DNA of 64,000 bases from Aphanomyces cochlioides. Its lineage: Eukaryota > Oomycota > Saprolegniomycetes > Saprolegniales > Verrucalvaceae. The DNA is taken from positions 2,232,001 through 2,296,000 of the forward strand of contig JAHQRK010000005.1 of the NCBI GenBank assembly GCA_019828595.1, given 5' to 3'. Shown here piece after piece: positions 51,494 through 60,864 of the stretch. A model generated the notes under the pieces. It was not told the DNA's origin. It saw nothing but the letters and a program-made list of their open reading frames with translations, and made no database searches. The translations under genes were made by a program, and so were the position numbers. The stretch's first letter is position 1, and each line of letters begins with the position of its first letter.

Positions 51494-52951
51494 TCATAAG
51501 CAATTGCTTCGCTTTCTCTTTCGAACTTCATGCAATAGTTTGGCATATGAATCAGTGTAGCCAGCATACGCAGCCTCAAATTGCGCCAAGTCTTGATATT
51601 TGCTGAACGCCAGGGCAATTGTTTGTCGCTCTGAATATCTCTTTCTATCTGACAGGATCATGCTTTTCGTGAAGTCTTTCAGTGGACGACGAAGTCCAAC
51701 TTTGGGATCAGCCGTGAACCACTGCTGCCAGACGTCTTTGGCTGATCGAGCAGTTGGAATGGACTTTTGATTCAAGAAAACTGCGATGCTCTCTTGCCGT
51801 TTGATAGTAGTAGATTGCGCTTTACTGGGCTTGGGCAAGCTCTGCTCCAACTTCTCGTAGAGTGCAGTGGCTATACTGTCAACATCAAATGGCAGAATTT
51901 GTGTGGACTTTTCAGTGATTGCATCGCCTTGAGATCTGCCACTACGAAGCAGGTTGCGAGGATCAATTTCATTGCTGATACTGCGTGTCACAAGATATTC
52001 ACATAGCGTTTTGGCATCACTCCATCTACACCAGGCCATCAGCTCACGAAAATTAAACTTTCTGTCCTTGGACTCGAAGACGCGGAAGAAGCTACCGCCT
52101 CTTCTCATACTATGGAGTGATATCCCAATAGGCAAGTAAGGTGTGTTTTGGACAGCTTCCTGTAGACACTGTCGTATATGATTTTGCTCAAGCTTTTTAA
52201 ACCAATCCACCGAAGGAATGCCATTTGCAAGCATAGTGTAGTGTGGGAAAACAAACGCATCTTGAGAAATTTGTGAACATGACTTTTGAAGAACGCCAAG
52301 ATAGTCGCTGTACAAGCCACATATTTTCAAACAAGGATAAGATTTCTCGTCGACAAGGTGATAGATTTGACAGTCATCTTCGACACTGGCTTTCTTATGC
52401 CAACGCAGACGAACTGAGAGATATTGCCCATTTTCATCGTTGCCAAGATCAACGTCATTCCACCGTAAATTGAGCATTTCACTTATTCGAAAGCATCCAA
52501 GAAAGCAGCCACAAAACATGAAACGATACAATGCACCAACAAAGGGATGATAAACAGCAAATGCGTTCATGACAGCGGAAAGCTCAAAGACAGACAGGGG
52601 GTGGGCTTTCTTCTCCTCGTCCAAATTGTTTAATTTGTTGTATTTTTGCAGGCCAACTACGTATCGTTTTGCTTCGGCGTCTCTGGCTGGGTTTGGAGTA
52701 ATGTTCTTAGTTGTAAAGAAAGCCACCAGTGCTGCTTTTGCTGAATCAATGGTTCTAGCTGACTTGCCGTTCGAGTAAAGATAATGAAAGAAGTCTGTAC
52801 ATTCCTTTGCTGATGCTTGCTCGGGCAACAACTCACTTTTGTTTTCTTTGCAGAATGCGACAAACTGCTTTTGATACGTCTCGTAGACTTTGCGAGTCGA
52901 TGCTCCATGAAATGACTCTTCAATCGTCTCCTTGGATGGAACTTGCGCCAT
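51494..52951 (-). CDS. Crypton tyrosine recombinase, unit 7 (485 residues)
   Basis: Last copy, next to the right flank. Protein identical to units 3-6; intact recombinase. Confidence 0.92.
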   Translation of the reverse strand: MAQVPSKETIEESFHGASTRKVYETYQKQFVAFCKENKSELLPEQASAKECTDFFHYLYSNGKSARTIDSAKAALVAFFTTKNITPNPARDAEAKRYVVGLQKYNKLNNLDEEKKAHPLSVFELSAVMNAFAVYHPFVGALYRFMFCGCFLGCFRISEMLNLRWNDVDLGNDENGQYLSVRLRWHKKASVEDDCQIYHLVDEKSYPCLKICGLYSDYLGVLQKSCSQISQDAFVFPHYTMLANGIPSVDWFKKLEQNHIRQCLQEAVQNTPYLPIGISLHSMRRGGSFFRVFESKDRKFNFRELMAWCRWSDAKTLCEYLVTRSISNEIDPRNLLRSGRSQGDAITEKSTQILPFDVDSIATALYEKLEQSLPKPSKAQSTTIKRQESIAVFLNQKSIPTARSAKDVWQQWFTADPKVGLRRPLKDFTKSMILSDRKRYSERQTIALAFSKYQDLAQFEAAYAGYTDSYAKLLHEVRKRKRSNCL

Positions 52952-53280
52952 GTCAAACGAGGGAAATTTTGAAATGACTGCACACTCCAGCGCCCACTCC
53001 ACAATTTTATCCAATCAAAGGCTGGTTAAGCTTAATGTTGAGGTTAAGTTGCCCGTGCGACAAACGCCTCGCCCAATCAATTCGCTCTGTTTTATTTCAA
53101 CGAATGAGAAGTATGTTTCTTCGTCGTACGTCCAATCAAAGGCATAACACTGTCGGATTCTTGTCGTATCCATATATTATGTATTTTTTAAAATAAATAA
53201 AAAGTTTTTGAAGTTAATATATTTTTACTGAAATTTGAGATTTTATTTTGACAAATTGATATTTTTTACTAGGAATTTCT

Positions 53281-54968
53281 TCATGACACGGATGTTGATG
53301 CGGCAAACTCGGCCATCATGTCTTGATCGTAGCTGTACAAGGCGAGACTGACGACGTCTTTGCTTGGTGACGACGACGATGAATCACTGTCGCTGGAAAA
53401 CTCTTCGTTCTCGTACTCGATCACCTCGGCTTCTGTGTCTTCAAAGTCGTCGCTGTACGCATGATCGACAAACTCCTCGTCGTCAATGTGGCCATCGAAG
53501 TCCGAATCGTCACTGTAGAAATTCTCTTCCGCGTCGCATTCGCTCATTGACGTGTACGGATTGTCGTTGTCCGAATCGCCGTACGATTCTCCGCCCACGC
53601 TGTCTTCCAAGAGGCCTCCTCGTCCGTCTGTCAACGACGCAGACACGATACGTTTTCGTCGAGGTCGGACTCTTGTTGGTGGTCGAATCGATGGATGCAA
53701 CGGCGGCATACCATCGACGACGCACAGGCGAAGCTTATCCACTGCGTCTCGATGGTCAATCGTGAGAGCTTTGCGTCGAATGATTTTTCGTCCTACAGGG
53801 CACACAACTCTCAGCGACACAGCGAGTATGCTGTTTACCATAATCAATCATGATGCTGTCCGAACATTCTTCCGAATATGCCGACTCGTAATTGGGTTTG
53901 AGTAATTCTTCTTTCTCAAAGCAGGCTCCAATTGCTTCTTCTACTTCGTCTGCCACCCAGCCATTTGCTCGTGGTGGCTCCTGGCGTCCAGCTTGACCTT
54001 CTTCGGACATGGGCACGACTTGAGCCGGTGCCGGCATATCAATAACAAGGCATTTAGCAAAGTGTGGATTTGTACTTCGCATTTGCAGATCTACATGCAA
54101 GTCGTAAGCCGCAAAAGTCAATTTTCGTAACAAACGTTGCATGTGGGCCTGCACAAATGGCATGCGGAGGATGGAATCCATGGACGGCCGCTTTTCGGGG
54201 TCTTTATTGAGAAGTGCTCCAAGAAGTGTCGTCATTTCGCTTGGAAAACACGGTGGGAGTGGAGGAAACTAGAGTAAACAGTCAAATACTAGCACGTAGA
54301 TAACAAACCTCATGCTGGATGATCTTGACAATGAGCATGAGAATGTTTGGAGCATCGAAAGCATGCTTGAGAGCGCACATTTCGTACAAGACGCACCCGA
54401 GTGCCCAAATGTCACTGGCATATGAGTATGGTTTGCTCTCACATACTTCTGGGCTCATGTAGTACGGTGTACCCACGACTGTTTTTGCATGGTCTATTGT
54501 TGAATTGAGTGTCCTTGCTATGCCAAAGTCACCCAGCTTGACCATGTCCCCACTCGTCAAGAAGATATTGCTCGTTTTCAAATCGCGGTGGAGAATATGA
54601 TGTTGATGGAGGTATTTGATCGCGACGGCCATTTGGACAAACCAATCCATAACAGTTGATGTGGCAAAGAATGAGCCGTCTTGCTTGGCTTGGACACGCG
54701 CCGTCAAATCGCCACCATCGCAATATTCCATCACAAGGTGCAACACCGTGCCTTCAACAAAGTTTTCCTTGTACTGGACAATGCACGGATGACTCAACTT
54801 GGAGAGCAATTCGACTTCGGCAAACGCTTGGTGCTTTTCTTTCTCGGTCATGAGCTCAATCGGGATCTTCTTCACCACGTATTTCATGCCCGATTTGAGC
54901 TCCGTCACTAAATACGCACATCCATAACTTCCACGTCCAATACACCGTTCTTCTCGGTATTTATTCAT
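53281..54968 (-). CDS. NEK-family serine/threonine kinase, three exons
   Basis: Exons 54309-54968, 53839-54268 and 53281-53792 (introns 40 and 46 nt) give 533 residues. The N-terminal kinase domain is complete: GRGSYG loop, Lys33 in YVVKKI, HRDLKTSNIFL catalytic loop, DFGIAR, and VGTPYYMSPEVC activation segment. The sequence style (YVVKKIPI, HHILHRDLKTSN) is that of NIMA-related kinases, which act in mitosis and cilia. The tail is disordered: an RKIIRRKA basic patch and a long Asp/Glu/Ser-rich end (DDSDFDGHIDDEEF). The gene ends 98 bp from the Crypton array's right edge. Confidence 0.9.
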
Positions 54969-55645
54969 ACGACGAGCGAATCACTTGATATTCCAGCGCT
55001 TGGATCTCTTGCCAATCCGTCTACTTCAATGGATCGCTCGATATCAATCAAACCAGTCGACGGTTGTGCTTGGATCGACTCTGCGATGCTCGAGGATGCT
55101 CGATGTTCCATAGAACCCCTGTATCCGGATAATACACAAGATTTTATGTTATCCGTATCCGGATACTTCTCACAGGCATCCGGATAATGTTCCATGGCTC
55201 TCTAGAGTCAATCCTTTGCCCCTATAGGGGAAATCCTACCTCTTCACAGAGCTACATAGCTAATAGTGAATCGAGCTCGCTGATCAGTTGAAAGAGACCC
55301 TGTTAAAGGCTTAATTGCGCCATACAAATATCCGGATAATCCACACCAGAGCCCGGTTATTGTGTCTCTTCATTTTCTGGATAAATTCACTGGAGGTTCG
55401 ACGATGCATATCAGAGAAATGTTCAAAGATCGCGGAACTTAGATACTGCCAACTTCTTCTGTGGCAAAGGAGATAACGCGTGATCTGTGTTGAAGCTGTC
55501 AAGCCATAAATCTATCCGTATCTGGATAAAAATGAATCTCGACCGATCCGGATATAGTGTCCGTTCGTTATCCGGATGTCTAAAATAAGATTTGCGCACC
55601 AAAGTTATTTTTGGAAAAGCAGTGCCTTTGAAAGAGAGTGCTTGC
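54969..55645. promoter_or_regulatory. Divergent NEK / TMBIM promoter with seven ATCCGGAT-type elements
   Basis: GTATCCGGATAA (55121-55132), GTATCCGGATAC (55155-55166), GCATCCGGATAA (55176-55187), ATATCCGGATAA (55328-55339), CTATCCGTATCTGGATAA (about 55513-55530), GATCCGGATAT (55544-55554) and GTTATCCGGATG (55567-55578). No gene in this span. Confidence 0.65.
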
Positions 55646-56911
55646 ATGCATGTGAGTGGAGAAATGATGGAGGCGAAAGAAGTCGTAGAGGACGAGAATC
55701 AAGAAGAATTAGACCGCTTCCAAACGACGCCGACGATCAACAGCGCGTCTCCACCAAAGAACCAGGCCGTGTCGACACCAGACCCAGCAATTGCATCCGA
55801 TTTACAGACGATCACGCGACGAAACACGATTCAATCTCTGTGGCAACACATCAAAGGAAACAGAAGAAACTCGTCTGTGAAACCACGCAGTCATTACCGC
55901 CGCGGGACGATTTTCCTTCAACATCTCGAGATGCAAAAAGTCGCGAAAGGCGACTCCCGCTTTGACCACAAGTTTTTCGACCGCGTGAAAGAACAGTACG
56001 AAAATGCCCACTTGAGTACAAGCACCATGATCGGTCTGTCAATTTTTCAGAATGGTGTGAATCCTGTGAATGATCCATTTATTGTGGACAACATGCCGGT
56101 AGAGATTCAAATCGGGTTTCGCCGCAAATTGTTTCGCCTTTTCTCGATGCAGTTGCTCTGCCTCGTGGGTCTCATTGCCATATTTTCAACTAGCTCAGCC
56201 CTTCGATCGACATTTGCAAGTTTTTGGCATCTCGTTGGCATCTTTACTCTCACGATTGTGCTTCTCTTTTGGCTGTTTATCAAGAAATACAACTACCCGG
56301 CCAACTTTGTCATCCTGACGTTGTATACGATATCAACTTCCATTTTTCTCGTCGGCGTCGATGCATTCTTGTCCACCCATGTCACGATTTTCATATTTGG
56401 CTTTACGTTTGTGGTCATGACACAGCTGGGCTTTTTTTGCACTCTGTCGTACAAGCGATCAGACGGTACACCTGCCTTGTTCGGGTACTTGAAATGTGTT
56501 ACAGTTGCTTTTTCCCTCACACTCGGAGTGTCATGTGCAATTTACTTTACGTTGCTCACCGACATCTTTGGTTTGACGACCTTTTTGCTCTCGTGCGGCG
56601 CGATTTTGTTTCTCTCCTTTTGGTTTGCCTACGATGCGTCGTGCATGAACCAACGGCTGAGCCCTGATGAATACATGCAAGGCATGATTTTCTTTTACAC
56701 CGACATGGTCGTGTTTATCATTTTCGTCGGCATAATTGCCTTTGCGTTTATGGCTTGCGAAGGCGACATTTGTTGCTGCGGGTCCGCAGAAATTTTGCCC
56801 ATTTACCCGCTACGAGGCTTGAATGACACAACCGTCCAACCGATTGAAGGCGACGTCGAGCAAGAAAACTGCGACGCATCGGCTGTCACGAATCGCGACA
56901 TGGTGCGGTAG
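55646..56911 (+). CDS. TMBIM/Bax-inhibitor-1-like seven-helix membrane protein
   Basis: A 421-residue protein. The first ~170 residues are polar and probably cytosolic. Seven hydrophobic helices follow, beginning at RLFSMQLLCLVGLIAIFSTS. The helix 6-7 region FAYDASCMNQRLSPDEYMQG then FFYTDMVVFI matches the family's YD-T/A-x...LSPDEY...LY-D motif. TMBIM proteins are ER/Golgi calcium-leak and cell-death-suppressing proteins. A CCCG cluster and acidic tail end the protein. Starts at 55646 and 55664 are both possible; upstream the frame has no ATG. A diverged copy lies about 0.9 kb downstream. Confidence 0.75.
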   Translation: MHVSGEMMEAKEVVEDENQEELDRFQTTPTINSASPPKNQAVSTPDPAIASDLQTITRRNTIQSLWQHIKGNRRNSSVKPRSHYRRGTIFLQHLEMQKVAKGDSRFDHKFFDRVKEQYENAHLSTSTMIGLSIFQNGVNPVNDPFIVDNMPVEIQIGFRRKLFRLFSMQLLCLVGLIAIFSTSSALRSTFASFWHLVGIFTLTIVLLFWLFIKKYNYPANFVILTLYTISTSIFLVGVDAFLSTHVTIFIFGFTFVVMTQLGFFCTLSYKRSDGTPALFGYLKCVTVAFSLTLGVSCAIYFTLLTDIFGLTTFLLSCGAILFLSFWFAYDASCMNQRLSPDEYMQGMIFFYTDMVVFIIFVGIIAFAFMACEGDICCCGSAEILPIYPLRGLNDTTVQPIEGDVEQENCDASAVTNRDMVR

Positions 56912-57831
56912 ACTTTTATAATACTAGGTAAAGCTATGTACACTTATCGACTCTCTTCCCTCACATACTACCAAACTTCTGCTTATGTAAATACCAAATG
57001 CAGCTTCGCCGATCTAACGATTGAACGCTATTGCTATAAAATCGCTTATCACTCCCTCGGCTGCAGGAGCATAAACCGACCTTGCGCTGAATCCTTGTGC
57101 GCTGTCTAGCTGCCTTTTCATGGACATTTACCTTCTTTATCCGTGCAAGCCCCCGCAAATGTACAGCTTCGATCAGACAATGCGTAAAGATGTGTTATTC
57201 CCTTCGTCCTCCCCCTGGAGACAACGTCTCATTTCTCACAGTTCTGTATTCCATAGAGTATCACGAAAACCATTGTGTCGGCATATCTTTTCTCTCGGAT
57301 TAGCTGGATTAAGATTAACACCCACAAAAATCCTGCTATTCCGATTGGATTAACTTTAACCTGAGATGGAAATTCAGTTTAAAGCTAATCTGGGCGTTAT
57401 CCGTCTCTCAACGGAATGACATTGATTTGAATCCATTGCGAGTTTCACCTCTAGCATTGGATTAACATTCATCCAATCTTTGCAATCCGAGCTTGAAACA
57501 CTTAGCTTGTATTCTTATGAATGTGCTGTAGGAGGCAGTAGCAGAGCGAGGATACATAGCACGCTTCTAAGTTGTCGACAAAATAAAAGCCAGACTTAAC
57601 AAAGCTCGATGACGTTAAGTGTATTAATTTACAAAGGGATATGTATTTTCAGAGGTCATTTTAGTATAACATCGAGGAGAACCCAAACTCGTTCTCATTG
57701 GCTGAATTTTTATTTAATCCTTAATTTTGACCAATCAAATGTGATTATCCCAAACTAGAAAGCACTTCAACATCAATTTAGACTCGCGACAGTTGTTGTC
57801 ACCTTGATGGGCTAAAAATACACTTAGGCCC
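56912..57831. other. Intergenic between the two TMBIM-like genes
   Basis: No gene seen. ATTGGATTAAC occurs twice (about 57344 and 57464) among other GGATTAA words. No ATCCGGAT element. Confidence 0.4.
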
Positions 57832-58740
57832 ATGACGGGAAAGGTCGAAGTGAAGCCGCCTGCGGTCGAGTCGAGACCGACCGAGGCTGAGCCACCTCCG
57901 ATTGCAGCGCTGCCGTTGCCTCTCCATGTGCGCGTTCGCTTGATCATCTCTGGCGTGTATCTCTCCCAACTCTCGCTCCAAGTGACCCTCCTTGTTGCTT
58001 TGCACGTGATGTCGCCGTCGTTTATCATGACGCTCCTGCCATCCAGGACGTTTATATGGCTCTTCATCTTTGTCCAATTTGTGTGCCTGTTGCTCCTCTA
58101 CCACAAACGCATCGCGTATCCCTACAGCGGTGTCGTCCTCGCGATCTACACCTCATCCCTCGCGTGCATTTTAGCTGCTTTGGATTTCTACTACTCAACG
58201 TGGGCTGCGCTCTACATGTGCGCCACATTTCTGGCCGCCATGTGTGTCCATGGCTTAGTCGGCTCGATCAAAACACGCCACGACGGATTATTGTCCTATC
58301 GGATCTGTGGCGTCGTTGCTGCTGCCGTCGTCTTTGCGATCTCGAGTTTGGTCAACTTTGTCGGCTTCTCGCCGCCGCTTTTGTCCGTCCCTGTGTTTTT
58401 CATCGGGCATGGCTTCCTCGTTCTCCTCATTGCATGGACATCGTATGTGGCCTCCCGAGTCGCCGATCGATGCTTGCGACGTCTTCGCCACGGCCCGATG
58501 CCCATGCACCGCGTCGTCATTTTTTACACCGACGTTGCTCTGTTTGTTTATTTTATCGTCTCTGTTCTCTTTAGCTGCGTTGCATTTGAAGGTTGTGCAT
58601 GCTGTGGCGCATCAGACGAACTCCCAGGCGCTGTCGATTTCGTCTACCCGCTGCTGCATCCGACCAAAGGAAATGTTGCGCCTGATCAAGCAGCCGCGAC
58701 ACTCACAACGACAGCAGCAACAACACAGAGAAAGCAGTAG
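57832..58740 (+). CDS. Diverged TMBIM-like membrane protein, paralogue of the upstream gene
   Basis: A single-exon 302-residue protein with about seven hydrophobic helices. Its last helix and tail mirror the neighbour: HRVVIFYTDVALFVYFIVSV then CVAFEGCACCGASDELP, against FFYTDMVVFIIF and ACEGDICCCGSAEILP. The long polar N-terminus of the neighbour is missing and the family's YD motif is not preserved here (it reads YVASRVADRC). It converges on nicastrin with a 12-bp gap. Likely an old tandem duplication followed by divergence; function inferred only from the paralogue. Confidence 0.65.
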   Translation: MTGKVEVKPPAVESRPTEAEPPPIAALPLPLHVRVRLIISGVYLSQLSLQVTLLVALHVMSPSFIMTLLPSRTFIWLFIFVQFVCLLLLYHKRIAYPYSGVVLAIYTSSLACILAALDFYYSTWAALYMCATFLAAMCVHGLVGSIKTRHDGLLSYRICGVVAAAVVFAISSLVNFVGFSPPLLSVPVFFIGHGFLVLLIAWTSYVASRVADRCLRRLRHGPMPMHRVVIFYTDVALFVYFIVSVLFSCVAFEGCACCGASDELPGAVDFVYPLLHPTKGNVAPDQAAATLTTTAATTQRKQ

Positions 58741-58752
58741 AGAATTTCATAA

Positions 58753-60864
58753 TCACAATAACTTTTGCTTGCGGAAATGGGCGAGGAATCGCGACGAGAG
58801 GATGTAGCCGAGGCCAATCGATAGCACACCACTACCCAAAGTCACGTAGCCGATCGTGTTGCCAGGATCGGGGTACACTAGAGTGCCCAAGGTTCCCCAG
58901 TTGGGTTCTGTCCACAGCGGCATCGACTCGTTCACGACTTTGTACAAGCCGTAGGTGGTTTCTCGCTCCAGACCGGGCGATAACGCGTCATGGAAGTAGG
59001 CTGAACGGCGAGCACACACGCCAGGATAGATGCAGTCAAGCGAGTCATCGCCGCAGTCTGTAATCGTCGAGCACGATTTCGGAGAGTCATTCGGATCTGC
59101 GACCGAAGCGGCCAAGAAAGCACGCGTGAAGGTTTCATATGCGTTCGGGTACAAATTGAGCTTGAAAGAGTCTTGCCATGGTTGATCCAGCTTGGCTTCG
59201 ACAGTGGTTTTGTTGACACGAATCGTTGGCATGCGATTTTCAGAGTAGACGCTTGTGTACAAATGCACTGGCTGCATATACGATGGAATGGACGAGTCGG
59301 TGAAGTCCAAGTAGTCGTTCATGGACGTGACCAGTGGCTTCGAGTACGCTTTCATCGTGCCGCATCGCCAGTTGGACGTGATGCAATTCATCAAATCGGC
59401 AACAAGCGTCGCATTTACTGATATCGTTGATGGGACAGCGGTGCCGGGTGCCGCAGCGGCGGTAAAGAGCGCTTCAGCCAACACTTGCGCCGCTTGGACG
59501 ACTTTATCGGCTTGGACAGAGTTGTTGGTGTCGGCGCGGCTATGGTATGTTGGCATAAACGCAGAGTCATAACCCGTCAAGACTGCAGACACCAGCGACG
59601 CATTACCGTACTCCTTGTCGTTCAAAAACGACGTCAATGGGCCAGGTGGAATCGCTTCAACGCTGCTTTGATTGAAGTTTCCTTTGGCCGAAGGGGCGTT
59701 GGTAAACCACTGAAGGATCGACGAATTCGACAACTTCGTCGCTTTAGGATTCACGTGGAGATAAAACTTGTCACTGGCAGTTTGGCCGACTTGGTCGATG
59801 GCAATCGCAGCGTCAATCTTAGCCAGCGAAATTTGCTTGAAGGCAAGTGTCGATGTGATCGGACTGGCGCAAAACGATGTACCAAACGGTGTAGCCGACT
59901 TCACAGTGGTAGCGCAGGAGGCCTGGAGGTCCGCCAAGAAACGACGGGAACCGACAAACCCATAACTTTCCGCTTGGAATGCCGCAAAGACGATGTGCTT
60001 CTTGAGAGATGTACTTGCGATGGATTTCAAAGCGTCGGCAGCTGCCAAGAGCGCAACCAAACTCGACGCCCCGGCATTTGCACCAGGAGCGTACACCTGC
60101 GAAAACGCATTCGTATCCATAGGTGCCATGGCCACAACGAGGGGCTTGTCGATGGATAAGTCACCTTTGACGGCCCATGCACTCTGGCCGCCGACGGGAA
60201 GGCACTTTGGACTACGCTCACCGTAAATGTTTTTGAAATTCAAACACGAAATCGAATCCATCTTCGAGGGGCCAAAATAATACTCCATCAAGCCCTTAAA
60301 GACGACACCAAACATGTTTCCAGTTCCCGTGTTGTCGTTTTTGCGCGCCATGTCCAAATATGGTTGTGCCGACGCTTCACTTTCGACTTCGATAATTGGA
60401 TATGGGAGACTTTGTGCCATGATGCCCCGGCCCTTGGGATTCCACGCGTAGTCACCAAACGCCGGATTCAAGCCGCCGTCCACAGTTCCTTTTCCTTGGG
60501 GAGTTGTCACGTCATAATTGAAAGTCGCTGACGAGTTGGTCGGATACACCATGACGCCTTTGATCAACGCGCCATTCAATTGAGCCAAGTTTTCTTTGGT
60601 GAACAAACTGTCGGGCAAAACGACGATACTTTCTTCTTGCAACTTGCTCTGGACAAAGTCTTCGGCTTTCGTGATCGCGACCAATCTGGCGCGCGTACCG
60701 TCCTTGTCGAGACTGAAGCATCCGACGTCCCCCTTCGAGTGGAACATGCGGACGCATTCCCCACCGGCAACGATTGGATTCTGGGGCGCTCCGGTCGTCA
60801 CAGCACCGCCATTGACGCACGAAATGAGCGCAAGTCCGACTGCCGCGGCACTAATCTTGACCAT
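58753..60864 (-). CDS. NCSTN: Nicastrin, gamma-secretase subunit
   Basis: A single-exon 703-residue gene. Nicastrin is the large glycosylated subunit of gamma-secretase and gates substrate access. It has a signal peptide (ISAAAVGLALISCVNGG), a large lumenal ectodomain with N-glycosylation sites and family motifs (CVRMFHSKGDVGC near the start, VVAMAPMDTNAFSQVYAPGA, HIVFAAFQAESYGFVGSRRF of the aminopeptidase-like fold), paired cysteines in CSTITDCGDDSLDC, and one C-terminal helix (IGYVTLGSGVLSIGLGYIL) with a basic stop. The ATG at 60864 gives a clean signal peptide; an upstream ATG would add 26 polar residues. Confidence 0.93.
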   Translation of the reverse strand: MVKISAAAVGLALISCVNGGAVTTGAPQNPIVAGGECVRMFHSKGDVGCFSLDKDGTRARLVAITKAEDFVQSKLQEESIVVLPDSLFTKENLAQLNGALIKGVMVYPTNSSATFNYDVTTPQGKGTVDGGLNPAFGDYAWNPKGRGIMAQSLPYPIIEVESEASAQPYLDMARKNDNTGTGNMFGVVFKGLMEYYFGPSKMDSISCLNFKNIYGERSPKCLPVGGQSAWAVKGDLSIDKPLVVAMAPMDTNAFSQVYAPGANAGASSLVALLAAADALKSIASTSLKKHIVFAAFQAESYGFVGSRRFLADLQASCATTVKSATPFGTSFCASPITSTLAFKQISLAKIDAAIAIDQVGQTASDKFYLHVNPKATKLSNSSILQWFTNAPSAKGNFNQSSVEAIPPGPLTSFLNDKEYGNASLVSAVLTGYDSAFMPTYHSRADTNNSVQADKVVQAAQVLAEALFTAAAAPGTAVPSTISVNATLVADLMNCITSNWRCGTMKAYSKPLVTSMNDYLDFTDSSIPSYMQPVHLYTSVYSENRMPTIRVNKTTVEAKLDQPWQDSFKLNLYPNAYETFTRAFLAASVADPNDSPKSCSTITDCGDDSLDCIYPGVCARRSAYFHDALSPGLERETTYGLYKVVNESMPLWTEPNWGTLGTLVYPDPGNTIGYVTLGSGVLSIGLGYILSSRFLAHFRKQKLL

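Larger units (their letters stand above)
37552..53182 (-). mobile_element. Tandem array of seven Crypton-type transposon units
   Basis: Seven head-to-tail units: 37552-39783, 39784-42015, 42016-44247, 44248-46479, 46480-48711, 48712-50944 (2,233 bp) and 50945-53176; the others are 2,232 bp. TTATGT begins each unit and closes the array (53177-53182). Units are nearly identical; differences are single bases and A-run lengths. Each has a minus-strand tyrosine recombinase with a Gcr1-type C-terminus and no reverse transcriptase, transposase or long terminal repeats. This is the make-up of Cryptons, DNA transposons thought to move as circles through a tyrosine recombinase. Strand is given for the recombinase. 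Confidence 0.93.

Noticed and set aside
37552..53182. CRISPR array, LTR element or DIRS retroelement as explanation of the repeats
   Set aside because: Units are 2.2 kb coding repeats with no short spacers, long terminal repeats or reverse transcriptase; tyrosine recombinase plus a 6-bp core fits a Crypton.
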